Shown: positions 6,917-14,907 of the stretch, piece by piece
Position numbering within the stretch: the first letter of the stretch is position 1
Layout of the letters: each line of letters begins with the position of its first letter
Source: MGBC163016 sp964462135
GTDB taxonomy: Bacteria; Actinomycetota; Coriobacteriia; Coriobacteriales; Eggerthellaceae
Direction of reading: 5' to 3'
Length of the DNA stretch: 23,696 bases
Assembly: GCA_964462135.1 (NCBI GenBank)
Contig: CAYWWK010000031.1
Location: 1 to 23,696 of the forward strand
The notes under the pieces: model-generated
What the model saw: the letters and a program-made list of their open reading frames with translations, nothing else
Database searches by the model: none
What the model was told of the DNA's origin: nothing
Made by a program: the position numbers and the translations under genes

Positions 6917-9046
6917 TTACGGCAGAAGCCCAAGCGATGCCAGCTCTTCCTTCACATCAGGCATGTCGTAGGCATCCAGACAGGCAGCGGTTGGACAGCC
7001 AAGCTGCTCATCCCAACCGAAGGTGCGGTACACCATCGTGAGGCCCTCTTGGATATCACTCTTGTCCATCTTGTCGGTACCCTCGGTGAAAACGGCCTTG
7101 TCGGCATCCTTGGAGAAGGGCCATTCCGTATAGATGTCATGCAGACCGCGGAAGTCGTTCGTGCCCATGTTCCCCGCGGCGTCAGTCATGCCACGCGCGG
7201 TGTTGGCGCGCTGGAGCGTCATGATCTTGGCGCCTGCCTTGTAGAGGTCCTCAGTGGTGACGTCCTCGCCGGTGACCGCCTTGAAGAACTTCGCCTCAAG
7301 GTCAAGGTCGCCTCGATAGTCGCGCGCTTCCACCGGGGATACGGTCATGGGCCATACCCAGTTGCAGAGCGTGAGCGAATCATGCAGCACGTCAGTGACC
7401 ACTGACCACCATACGAAGTTGGCCTTGTGCTCGTTCATGGGGGTGTAGTTCTTATCCATGTCTATGGCGTCTTCGCCACCCCAGACCTCAGCGGCGATCT
7501 GTTGCTTGAGTTCGAAGGGAAGGCCTGATCCTTGGAAGTTCACAGCGGAATGGATCATATCGTCGCGGTTGAAGAGGCTGTTGTAGAGCATCCCAACCTG
7601 TCCGAAGCATTCCTGGGAATGATGTACGGGCCATCCACGCGGGTTGATCATGCAGGAAGCAACGGTGTCGTTCCACTGCATGTCATTCCAGCGCTCGGTC
7701 CAGACATAGGTTCCGTGGCCCACCATGGCCAGTTCCGAATCGTTCTGGGCTATCTTGCGCAGCAGTGGCGGCATGATGGAGGGGTCATTGGTGTAGAAGC
7801 CATTCCAATCGAAGGCAGCATATTCCTCGGGAGGCAGCACGCGCTCGAAGACGCCAGCAGCCACGCAATGGGCTATATCACGGTACAGCTGGGCGTAGTT
7901 GCACCACAGGCCCAGGTCATCCACCGTTGATCCAATGACCTGATTCCAGATGAGGCTCTCTTCGCTGTTGTCCTTTATGTCCGTGCCGAGGATCTTGATC
8001 ATGTATTTGAAGGGGAAATTGGGAACGCAGGTGTTGCCGGTGGTGGCATAGCCGCCGTTGTCGGCGCTTCCGGGCACATACATATCAGAGTAGCAGTGGA
8101 TGGGACAGCTGTGGCAGCCGTCCATCTTGATGGTGTACTTCTCGGCTGCGGGGCCGTCATCCTTGGTGGATTTCATGCAGCGATAGCCCACGGTGTTGAT
8201 CTCGCCCGGCTTCGGTTCGCCGGTATCTATAGGGCCGCCTTCAGCCAAGGCCCAGTACAGGCCATTGCGTGCCGTCCAGCGGGAATCCTTGTCGTAGTAC
8301 TGCGCCCATTGCTGCTGGGTGGAGGGTACGACATGGTTGTTGTTCGACCCGACGATCTCACGCAGCATGTAGTCAGAGAGGTCGGCCACCGCCTGCGGGT
8401 CCTTCACGTTGACGGTCCCGGTTCCACGAATCACCAGTGCCTTCATGTTCTTGGAGCCCAGCACGGCTCCCGTGCCTGCGCCCGCGGAATGGTTGCGCGA
8501 GTTGATGATGCAGGAATAGGGCAGAAGGTTCTCGCCAGCTGGTCCGATGGTGGCGACGACCGCATCAAGTCCCTCCCGGCGATTCAGTATCTCCGTGGTC
8601 GCGCGCGTTCCCAGGCCCCAGATGCCCTCGGCTGAGCGGATGTGCACGTCGTCGTTGTCCACCATCACATAGACCGGCTTGCTTGCCTTGCCTTCGATGA
8701 CGATTCCGTCATAGCCAGCCTGCTTGATACGCGCTCCCAGCATGCCGCCGCAGTGCGCGTCAACGATCTGATGGTCCTTGGTGTAGGTGGAAAGGGACGC
8801 AATGGTGGTGCGGCCAGCCAAGGGCACTCCCGAAGCGGTCAGGGGGCCAACAGCGAAGACGACCTTGTTCTCTTCGGCAAGGGGGTCGGTTCCGGTGGGC
8901 ACTTCATCGAACATGATCTTGTTCGCAAGGCCCATGCCGCCGATATATCCCTTGTAGGGCTCTGTGGAAAAGGTGGTAGTGGTGCCGTCGGTAAGATTGA
9001 TGCGCAAAATCTTACCTGTCCAGCCATAGGACTTTTGCTCAGCCAT
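6917..9046 (-). CDS. Aldehyde:ferredoxin oxidoreductase family protein
   Basis: A 709-residue tungsto/molybdo-bis-pterin enzyme of the AOR family, whose members oxidise aldehydes to acids with ferredoxin or reduce acids and aromatic acyl groups. The family's N-terminal region (GWTGKILRINL, then GGMGLANK), the cofactor loop AGAGTGAVLGSKNMKAL (188-204) and all four 4Fe-4S ligands are visible: C311, C314 and C318 in CHSCPIHC, plus C561 in SLTLCNW. Length is close to the AOR-like YdhV of E. coli and longer than the roughly 605-residue Pyrococcus AOR. The ATG at 9046 fits the family N-terminus; the frame runs on to 9130 without a better start. There is no Tat or Sec signal, so it should be cytoplasmic. 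It is divergent from a Tat-ferredoxin/Mo-enzyme operon and shares a 292-bp regulatory region with it. Substrate unknown. Confidence 0.9.
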   Translation of the reverse strand: MAEQKSYGWTGKILRINLTDGTTTTFSTEPYKGYIGGMGLANKIMFDEVPTGTDPLAEENKVVFAVGPLTASGVPLAGRTTIASLSTYTKDHQIVDAHCGGMLGARIKQAGYDGIVIEGKASKPVYVMVDNDDVHIRSAEGIWGLGTRATTEILNRREGLDAVVATIGPAGENLLPYSCIINSRNHSAGAGTGAVLGSKNMKALVIRGTGTVNVKDPQAVADLSDYMLREIVGSNNNHVVPSTQQQWAQYYDKDSRWTARNGLYWALAEGGPIDTGEPKPGEINTVGYRCMKSTKDDGPAAEKYTIKMDGCHSCPIHCYSDMYVPGSADNGGYATTGNTCVPNFPFKYMIKILGTDIKDNSEESLIWNQVIGSTVDDLGLWCNYAQLYRDIAHCVAAGVFERVLPPEEYAAFDWNGFYTNDPSIMPPLLRKIAQNDSELAMVGHGTYVWTERWNDMQWNDTVASCMINPRGWPVHHSQECFGQVGMLYNSLFNRDDMIHSAVNFQGSGLPFELKQQIAAEVWGGEDAIDMDKNYTPMNEHKANFVWWSVVTDVLHDSLTLCNWVWPMTVSPVEARDYRGDLDLEAKFFKAVTGEDVTTEDLYKAGAKIMTLQRANTARGMTDAAGNMGTNDFRGLHDIYTEWPFSKDADKAVFTEGTDKMDKSDIQEGLTMVYRTFGWDEQLGCPTAACLDAYDMPDVKEELASLGLLP

Positions 9047-9130
9047 GGTGAATCTCCAACTCCTCGGTTGCTTTCGTGTTGTGCGGGCAGAAAGACCGAC
9101 AGCGGAGTTCATATGAGGCAATCCTAGCAT

Positions 9131-9144
9131 TTAATGATGATCAA
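9131..9144. promoter_or_regulatory. FNR/CRP-family-like palindrome in the divergent promoter region
   Basis: TTAAT-GATG-ATCAA matches the FNR consensus TTGAT-N4-ATCAA at nine of ten defined positions. It lies 85 bp upstream of the AOR start and 195 bp upstream of the Tat-ferredoxin start, in the shared 292-bp intergenic region. Weak -10-like hexamers lie on either side (TATGAA on the minus strand at 9108-9113; TTTAAC on the plus strand at 9163-9168), both a few bases closer than the usual -41.5 geometry. A TAGAAT hexamer at 9249-9254 is another plus-strand -10 candidate with no clear -35. Confidence 0.4.
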
Positions 9145-9338
9145 CAATGTCATATCTTCAGATTTAACAAGGGTGTTACCTTGGCGGCGAATGAGATGGC
9201 GAAATGGTTACAAAATGATCTGTCGCCTGTACCGCGCGAAGAAAGGCATAGAATCGCGCCATCAGCAGTGTTGTGCAGGGAGAGAGGAACACGGCTGCGG
9301 GGCTTTCTTTTTACGCGGAGGAGTAAGAGGAGGCTTCC

Positions 9339-10097
9339 ATGACAGCCCAGAACAAGGGGACGGGTACGCCCAAGATCCCTTTCGTAAAAGATGCTTCGTT
9401 GAACAGCCCATGCAATGCAGGAGCCCAATCGCCTGATGGCGAAGTGTCAAAGAAGAAACATGTATTCACTCGTCGAGAAGTGCTCGGCATGTGTGGGTGC
9501 GGCGTCGCCGGATTGGTAGTCGGCGGCGTACTCGCCAGTTGGGGAGTCACTGAGAAATCCATCGCTTCCGGACGCATGGAGATCCGTACCACGCCGTTGA
9601 AGATGATCGTGACGGATCGGGCACGATGCTCTGGGTGCCAGCGGTGCGAGATGAGCTGCACCTTGAAGAACGATGGCCGGGTCTGCCAGCATATCGCGCG
9701 TGTTCGTGTGTGGGACAACTACTATTTCGGAGCCGGCGTTGACACGGGCGACGGCATCTTCGAGGATTGCCAGTTCACGGTTGCTCACTGCAAGCAATGT
9801 GAAGACCCGTGGTGTGCGAACTACTGTCCCGTCCATGCCATCTATGCTGATCCGCAGACCGGTGCCCGTGTTGTGGATGATTCGGTCTGCATCGGCTGCG
9901 GCATGTGCGCCCAAGCCTGTCCTTGGAACATGCCTCGCATCGATTCCGAGACCGATGTATCCACCAAATGCGTGTCGTGTGGTCGGTGCGCTGAACAGTG
10001 TCCGAATGGAGCCATCAAGTTCGTTGACTGGAAGAATATCGCACAGGCGGCTCTTGATGCTGGTGTCGTGCGCACCATAACCATGGTCGACGCGTAA
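9339..10097 (+). CDS. Tat-targeted four-cluster 4Fe-4S ferredoxin subunit
   Basis: A 252-residue electron-transfer protein. After a long hydrophilic n-region of about 44 residues comes a twin-arginine motif (TRREVLG, R45-R46) and a hydrophobic segment (about 50-68), so it is predicted to be exported folded. No clear AxA cleavage site follows, so the segment may stay as a membrane anchor. Sixteen cysteines form four complete cluster motifs: CSGCQRCEMSC (97-107), CKQCEDPWCANYC (151-163), CIGCGMCAQAC (184-194) and CVSCGRCAEQC (211-221). This resembles DmsB/NrfC/YdhX-type subunits. AAGAGGAGG at 9325-9333 precedes the ATG by 5 nt. It is the first gene of the operon and lies 17 nt before the Mo-enzyme gene. 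Because it is exported, the exported Mo-enzyme is a likelier partner than the divergent cytoplasmic AOR. Confidence 0.88.
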   Translation: MTAQNKGTGTPKIPFVKDASLNSPCNAGAQSPDGEVSKKKHVFTRREVLGMCGCGVAGLVVGGVLASWGVTEKSIASGRMEIRTTPLKMIVTDRARCSGCQRCEMSCTLKNDGRVCQHIARVRVWDNYYFGAGVDTGDGIFEDCQFTVAHCKQCEDPWCANYCPVHAIYADPQTGARVVDDSVCIGCGMCAQACPWNMPRIDSETDVSTKCVSCGRCAEQCPNGAIKFVDWKNIAQAALDAGVVRTITMVDA

Positions 10098-10114
10098 ACG
10101 TAAGGAGGATCGAG

Positions 10115-12388
10115 ATGACTACACGACCTCTGACGCGACGGCATTTTCTGGTCGGATGCGCGGCGACGGGAGCTGCTGCGGTTGCAGTGGGGCTTGATGC
10201 TGTCCCTGCCTTCGCCGAAGGCGGACAGATCGGCGTTGATGCACGACCGGAAAGCCAGCAGGTCCATACGCTTTGCCAAGGTTGCCCCCACCAGTGTGGC
10301 TATACTGCTTATGTGGTAGAGGGGAATCTGACCAAGACCTTGGGCGATGCAGCCAATCCCCATGCGGTGGGCAAGCTGTGCACTCGTGGTTATGGCTACA
10401 CTCAAAGTGCATTTTCAGATGCCAACGTGAAAACCCCCTTGCGTCGATGCGCGGATGGCAGCTTCGAGAACATATCCTGGGATGAGGCCTTCACGGATAT
10501 TGCCGAACGGCTTGACGCAATCATCGATGAAAGCGGTGCTGGATCTGTGGGGCTCATCTATGATGGTGCGTCTTCGGTTGGCGCAGCCTATGGACCCTAT
10601 TTCATGCATGCGATCGGCAGCGCGAATGCCTATGTGGATGATGTCACTTGGAATGTGAACAAGGAAGCCGCCTTCACGCAGGTGATCGGCGCCTCTTCCT
10701 TCTATGCGGATTTCGAGCATGCCTCGCTCATCCTGCTTGTCGATACCAGCTACGCCGATGTGGCAACCCCGTCTCTCTCTGCGGCTCTTCAGACAGCACG
10801 GCAGGGAGGAGTTCCCATCATCGCCTTGGATGCGCGGTTGGGAGATGTCGCATCCTTTGCGGACAGCTGGGTGGCGGTGAATCCGGGGACGGAGCTCGCT
10901 CTGCTTTTGGCCGTCTGCAACTACCTCATAGCCAATGACCTCTATGACAAGCAGTTCGTGGCTGCCAATGCGTCCGGTTTCGATGCATGGGCCGACTCTC
11001 TTGTTGAATGCACGGCCAAGTGGGCGGCCGATATCACGGGGGTGGAGGCGTATGAGATCGAAAAACTGGCCGTACGCCTTCATGATGCCGCTCCTCGGGT
11101 GGCCATCGAGTATGGCAATGGCAGCATCGGCCTTGGCGCCTTCTCCAACTCATCTGAGACCGCACGCATCATCTGCCTGCTGTTGATGCTGTTGGGAGCA
11201 TGGAATGTTCCCGGTGGAGCCTATCTGCCTTTCGATACGGATTCGTTCTCATTCCGTTCGGTTGTGGAAGCGGACGTAGATGAGAAGAAGCTTGCTCAGG
11301 CTCCATCGCTGGCAACCTATCCCTTGGGACGTCCTTTCGGAGCCTCTGCTGCCAACGCCTTGCGCATGACTGGAAGCGAAGCCTTGCGGGCGCTGTTCGC
11401 AGTGGAGGCGGACGTGGTCTATGACTACGCCAGTCTTTCGGGGTTGGATCAGAATCTGAAGAACATGGATCTGTTCGTGTGCATCTCGCAACAGATGACC
11501 GAAACGGCGCAGTTGGCGGATTTCATCCTGCCCACCTGTTCGTTCTTGCAAAGCGCATCCTTGCCCGTCTTCCCTCAAGGGAACACACCTTCGGTAGCCA
11601 TGGCATTTCCCGTCCTGGCCATAGAAGACACTACCGCGCTTCCCTTGAGCCAGATATTCGAAGGGCTGGCGGCTTGCTGTGGGTTGGAGGAAGCCTTCGG
11701 CTTCTCCCAAGAGCAGGCGGCTCGAATGCAACTGAGGCAAGCTGGCATCGAACTTGACGGCATGCAGGCAATAGGCACCACTGAGCTTCCTTTGACCGTC
11801 AAGCGCATGAGGGCATGGCCTACGCCTACCGGCAAGATCCAATGCTTGAGTCAGGCGTGCTTGGATGCAGGTCTGCCACCTTCGCCGGTATGGGTTCCTC
11901 CTTTGGGGGAGTCGAATATCGAAAGCGTGCTGGTGCTGGATGAGAATCTGGGCACCGATGATGTGACGGAGGTGCTGAAGAGCGGACTCAAGACAGGACC
12001 ACGCTTCCATTTGATCTCGGGGCAGCAGACGGTTCTGGGGTCTGCAGGTTACAACACCGAAGAGCTCACGGACATCGCCCACCAATACCAGCTGGATGGA
12101 TTGTGGATCAATGCCCAGATAGCCCAAGCCCTCGGCATTGAGTCAGGAGATGAGGTCTTCATCACCAACGAGAAGGCTTCCGCGAAAGTCACTGCGTTCG
12201 TCACGAATCGCATTGCGCCAACCGCGGTATACCTGCCTTCGGGGTTTGGGCATGTGTCCAGCAGACAGTCGAACGGATTCCAGTTTGGCACGAACCCCAC
12301 CCGGTTCTCAGACCCTATCCTAGAAGGCGGCTATGGCACCTTGTGCACGCAAGAGGCCTGCGTATGGCTTCGGAAAGAAGGTGAATGA
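10115..12388 (+). CDS. Tat-exported molybdopterin oxidoreductase, PhsA/PsrA-like
   Basis: A 757-residue DMSO-reductase-superfamily catalytic subunit. It begins with a Tat signal (TRRHFLVG, R8-R9) with a probable cleavage after AFA at 32-34. A 4Fe-4S motif follows: CQGCPHQC (54-61) and KLCTRG with C89. The remaining sequence matches the molybdopterin-binding fold and ends with the dinucleotide-binding C-terminal domain (about 640-757). Its partners (four-cluster subunit plus NrfD anchor) place it with the polysulfide, thiosulfate and tetrathionate reductase group. The Mo-ligand position, where that group has Cys about 12 residues from GS-x-N, appears to hold Trp179 in VDDVTWNVNK, so chemistry may differ. 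AAGGAGG at 10102-10108 precedes the ATG. The stop overlaps the start region of the next gene (ATGATG), implying coupling. The substrate cannot be assigned. Confidence 0.85.
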   Translation: MTTRPLTRRHFLVGCAATGAAAVAVGLDAVPAFAEGGQIGVDARPESQQVHTLCQGCPHQCGYTAYVVEGNLTKTLGDAANPHAVGKLCTRGYGYTQSAFSDANVKTPLRRCADGSFENISWDEAFTDIAERLDAIIDESGAGSVGLIYDGASSVGAAYGPYFMHAIGSANAYVDDVTWNVNKEAAFTQVIGASSFYADFEHASLILLVDTSYADVATPSLSAALQTARQGGVPIIALDARLGDVASFADSWVAVNPGTELALLLAVCNYLIANDLYDKQFVAANASGFDAWADSLVECTAKWAADITGVEAYEIEKLAVRLHDAAPRVAIEYGNGSIGLGAFSNSSETARIICLLLMLLGAWNVPGGAYLPFDTDSFSFRSVVEADVDEKKLAQAPSLATYPLGRPFGASAANALRMTGSEALRALFAVEADVVYDYASLSGLDQNLKNMDLFVCISQQMTETAQLADFILPTCSFLQSASLPVFPQGNTPSVAMAFPVLAIEDTTALPLSQIFEGLAACCGLEEAFGFSQEQAARMQLRQAGIELDGMQAIGTTELPLTVKRMRAWPTPTGKIQCLSQACLDAGLPPSPVWVPPLGESNIESVLVLDENLGTDDVTEVLKSGLKTGPRFHLISGQQTVLGSAGYNTEELTDIAHQYQLDGLWINAQIAQALGIESGDEVFITNEKASAKVTAFVTNRIAPTAVYLPSGFGHVSSRQSNGFQFGTNPTRFSDPILEGGYGTLCTQEACVWLRKEGE

Positions 12389-12930
12389 TGGCTCGCTATG
12401 GAACGCTGATTGACACGACCAAGTGCATCGGCTGCTTCACCTGTCGAACGGCGTGTCAACGGCAGAACGGACTTCTCCCTGATCAGGACTTCATCCGCTT
12501 CGAGCAAAGGGAGGTTGGCAGCTATCCTGATGTCAACGTGGAGAACGTGCCTTTGCAATGCATGCACTGCGAGGATGCTCCATGCGCTCAGGTATGCCCC
12601 ACCGGTGCTGCTCATATGGGAGCGGATGGCATCGTGGAGGTTGATGAGGGGCGCTGCATTGGCTGTCTGTATTGCATGGCCGCCTGCCCCTATCAGGTGC
12701 GTGTGCGCAATCCTGAGACGGGAACGGTGGACAAATGCCGTTTCTGCACGGTGTCCGCTGAACAGACGGGCACGAAGATGTGCTCATGCGTTGAAGCCTG
12801 CTTGACCGGTGCCCGCATCTTCGGAGATCTGGATGACCCTGATTCTGAGATATCGCTTGCAGTCGCACGCACGAAGGCGGCTCCCATCGCTGGCAGTCTG
12901 ACCAAGTCAAAGATCTTTTACGTGAGGTGA
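12388..12930 (+). CDS. Four-cluster 4Fe-4S electron-transfer subunit, PhsB/PsrB/DmsB-like
   Basis: A 180-residue subunit with the usual four cluster motifs: CIGCFTCRTAC, CMHCEDAPCAQVC, CIGCLYCMAAC, and the split motif CRFC followed by MCSCVEAC. It should wire the Mo-enzyme to the membrane anchor. It has no signal of its own, as is normal for PsrB/DmsB proteins that are carried across by the Tat signal of the catalytic subunit. Two ATGs overlap as ATGATG at 12385 and 12388; the second is better spaced (6 nt) from AAGAAGG at 12375-12381. Its stop overlaps the GTG/ATG start region of the NrfD gene. In the last cluster motif the family's usual Pro after the final Cys is Leu, a mild deviation. Confidence 0.9.
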   Translation: MARYGTLIDTTKCIGCFTCRTACQRQNGLLPDQDFIRFEQREVGSYPDVNVENVPLQCMHCEDAPCAQVCPTGAAHMGADGIVEVDEGRCIGCLYCMAACPYQVRVRNPETGTVDKCRFCTVSAEQTGTKMCSCVEACLTGARIFGDLDDPDSEISLAVARTKAAPIAGSLTKSKIFYVR

Positions 12931-12935
12931 TCAGG

Positions 12936-13838
12936 ATGGCGTTCGAACCTATCTGGGGAGCGATTATCGCTTGCTATTTATTCCTCGCGGGTCTTGGGGG
13001 CGGCGCTTTCGCGGCTTCCACCTATCTGCGTTTGCGTACGCCCTGCTGCGTGCATCTCATACGCTATGGGCGCATCATCGCACCGATCACGGTCATTATC
13101 GGGTTGGTGCTGTTGATGTTCGATGCCACAGCTGGCTTCCACAATCCGCTGAGGTTCGCCCTGCTGCTCACGAATTTCGGCTCGGTCATGACATGGGGCG
13201 TCGTCTTCCTCGGGGCCTTCACCATCATATCCTTGATAGTCTTGGTGATGGACCTTCGAGGTAAGGGTCTCAAGATTCCCGTCTGGCTTGACGTGACCGG
13301 CGCGGTGCTGGGTATCTGCGTCTGCGTCTACACCGGCTGCTTGCTGGGTGTGGCCAAGACCTTCCCCCTTTGGAACAACGCGCTTCTGCCAGTGCTGTTC
13401 TTGGTGTCTGCCGTCTCCACCGGTATGGCGGCCATCCTGCTGGTCGGCATCTTCCGGTCTCCTGAGGAGTTCCATCAGTCGGGCAGCTTCAAGAAGTTCC
13501 ACTTCTTCCTGCCTATCTTCGAGCTCTTCTTGGTCGCCTGCCTTCTCTTCATCACGGCCAACAGCGCTGAGAGCGCTGGCTGGGCTTCGGTGATGAACCT
13601 TGTGGCTGGACCGTATGCCGTGCCATTCTGGATCATCTTCATCCTGCTTGGCTTGGTGGTTCCCACGGGTCTTGAATGGAAGATGCTCTTCATGTCCACC
13701 AAGGAAGTAGAGGAGTCAAGTCTGGGTCATCAGGTCAGCGCCGCCTCTGATATCCTTGTGCTGGTGGGTGGCTTCACCCTTCGTCTGCTCATTCTGCTTG
13801 CCGCCCTGCCCATCACCATCGTCCAACCATGGCTGTGA
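12936..13838 (+). CDS. NrfD/PsrC-family membrane quinone-reactive subunit
   Basis: A 300-residue polytopic membrane protein of the NrfD/PsrC family, the anchor that exchanges electrons between the Fe-S subunit and menaquinone. It has eight or nine hydrophobic segments. The family's typical N-terminus (FEPIWGAIIACYLFLAGLG) is present, as is the conserved stretch YTGCLLGVAKTFPLWNNALL (132-151) followed by SAVSTGMA. I place the start at ATG 12936, with AGGTGA at 12925-12930 six nt upstream; a GTG at 12927 would add three residues. It overlaps or abuts the upstream gene and completes a catalytic/Fe-S/anchor trio typical of Psr/Phs/Nrf complexes. No haem-binding pattern stands out. Confidence 0.9.
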   Translation: MAFEPIWGAIIACYLFLAGLGGGAFAASTYLRLRTPCCVHLIRYGRIIAPITVIIGLVLLMFDATAGFHNPLRFALLLTNFGSVMTWGVVFLGAFTIISLIVLVMDLRGKGLKIPVWLDVTGAVLGICVCVYTGCLLGVAKTFPLWNNALLPVLFLVSAVSTGMAAILLVGIFRSPEEFHQSGSFKKFHFFLPIFELFLVACLLFITANSAESAGWASVMNLVAGPYAVPFWIIFILLGLVVPTGLEWKMLFMSTKEVEESSLGHQVSAASDILVLVGGFTLRLLILLAALPITIVQPWL

Positions 13839-13852
13839 GAAAGGAAATGGAT

Positions 13853-14338
13853 ATGGTCTTTTCAAAGAAGCTCATCGCGACAGGAGCGATGGCTGCATTG
13901 CTCTGCACCGCTCTTTTGACAACTGGCTGTGCCGGGCAGCCAAGCTCTTCGAGTGACAGCAGCAGCTCTGCCGCCACAGAGGAACTGCCTGAGAAGATGA
14001 CAGTGCATCTTTCCCTGCAGGAGGATGTGACCAGCCCTGAGGCGGCTGACACCCCGCTCCAGTTCGCTGATGAGGAGATCGACATCGAGGCTCCCTATGC
14101 AGCCACCGTACTGGATGTCTTGGAGGCATCGGGACGCGAGATCAAGACCAGCGGTTCTGGCAACGATCTTGAGGTTATCGCCATTGGCGGTCTTGAGAAT
14201 GGCGACGCGGGTGAGGGAAGCCACTGGGAGTATTCCGTGAACGATAATCCCATCAAGTCCTCACCCAGCACCTACGCTTTGAACGAGGGCAATACCGTGG
14301 TGTGGACCTTCGTCAAAGGGACTGACCAGCAGTCCTGA
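13853..14338 (+). CDS. Lipoprotein with DUF4430-like domain
   Basis: A 161-residue lipoprotein. The N-terminus has a basic n-region (MVFSKK), a hydrophobic core and a lipobox LTTGC with Cys26 as the lipid site. A Ser-rich linker (about 29-43) follows, then a globular part. Residues about 85-155, with WEYSVNDNPIKSS and LNEGNTVVWTFV, resemble DUF4430, a fold related to the C-terminal domain of transcobalamin. The ATG at 13853 is chosen because AGAAAGG at 13838-13844 lies 8 nt upstream; ATGs at 13829 and 13847 are in frame but poorly spaced. The gene starts 14 nt after the NrfD stop, so it is probably the last gene of the operon. A ligand-binding or assembly role outside the membrane next to the exported complex is inference. 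Confidence 0.8.
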   Translation: MVFSKKLIATGAMAALLCTALLTTGCAGQPSSSSDSSSSAATEELPEKMTVHLSLQEDVTSPEAADTPLQFADEEIDIEAPYAATVLDVLEASGREIKTSGSGNDLEVIAIGGLENGDAGEGSHWEYSVNDNPIKSSPSTYALNEGNTVVWTFVKGTDQQS

Positions 14339-14350
14339 GGCCGCATGCTC

Positions 14351-14449
14351 TGAAGCATTCGAGCGACGTTGAGGATGCTTCAAGAAGGCGTGAGGCGCGG
14401 TCCAGCTGAATGCACGTTTTTAAGGGGCGCTCTGGAATGGGCGCCCCTT
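14351..14449. terminator. Two hairpins between the Mo-enzyme operon and RNase P RNA
   Basis: The first hairpin pairs TGAAGCAT (14351-14358) with ATGCTTCA (14375-14382). The second pairs AAGGGGCGC (14422-14430) with GCGCCCCTT (14441-14449) around a 10-nt loop. They lie between the 3' ends of two convergent transcription units and probably end both. Neither is followed by a strong T-run; the only T5 (14417-14421) precedes the second stem. Confidence 0.55.
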
Positions 14450-14506
14450 CGTCTGTTCGTCATTGCCGTTGAGGATGATGGTTGTTCCGGTGATCCATCG
14501 GGAAGC

Positions 14507-14847
14507 GGAGCGAGCCGGTAAGCCGGGTTCTGTCGTGGACGACCATTTATCTAGGACCTGAGTCACCTCAGATCTCCAGCACGCAACCCGGATGCGCGGC
14601 GGGCCACCGCATTGCATCCCTATTCGCGCTTGCTCCAGATGGGGCTTGCCAAGCCGCGCTGTTGCCAGCGCGCTGGTGCGCTCTTACCGCACCGTTTCAG
14701 CTTTTCTCCTGCATGTGCAGGGGAGTCTTCTTTTCTGTGGCGCTTTCCGTCGGGTTACCCCGCCCAGCCGTTAGCTGGCATCTTGCCCTGTGGAGCCCGG
14801 ACTTTCCTCACGCCTTTGCAGGCCCGCGGTCGTCTGGCTCGCTCCGG
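14507..14847 (-). ncRNA. rnpB: RNase P RNA, bacterial type A
   Basis: This is the catalytic RNA of RNase P, which matures tRNA 5' ends. The minus strand carries the diagnostic 5' element GAGGAAAGTCCGGGCTCCAC (complement of 14790-14809) and the 3' element GACAGAACCCGGC (complement of 14522-14534). It also has internal signatures such as GGTAAGAGCGCACC and the AGATAAATGG stretch. The ends are set by a perfect 10-bp P1 helix: 14836-14845 (GGAGCGAGCC on the minus strand) pairs with 14507-14516. The size of about 340 nt is normal. ORFs that cross this region are not genes. Confidence 0.95.
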
Positions 14848-14853
14848 CGTGGT

Positions 14854-14859
14854 ATTCTA
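14854..14859 (-). promoter_or_regulatory. -10 element of the RNase P RNA promoter
   Basis: TAGAAT on the minus strand ends 7 nt before the expected 5' end of the RNA near 14847, as a -10 hexamer should. A convincing -35 is not seen at normal spacing. Confidence 0.55.
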
Positions 14860-14907
14860 GCAGACCGATTCGTTGATGCATCGCTTGCTTGAGGAGCTGC
14901 AAGGGCA

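Noticed and set aside
6917..9046. AOR gene as a selenoprotein or frameshifted gene
   Set aside because: No in-frame TGA is present and all four cluster cysteines and the C-terminus are intact.
9339..10097. The Tat-ferredoxin as the direct redox partner of the divergent AOR
   Set aside because: The AOR has no export signal while the ferredoxin has a clear twin-arginine signal, so the two should be on opposite sides of the membrane. I kept only the weaker claim of shared regulation.
11249..12127. 292-codon open frame on the minus strand
   Set aside because: Antisense to the Mo-enzyme gene and without recognisable motifs.
14592..14892. Several overlapping plus-strand short frames
   Set aside because: They fall in the RNase P RNA gene, whose conserved elements and P1 helix explain the sequence.
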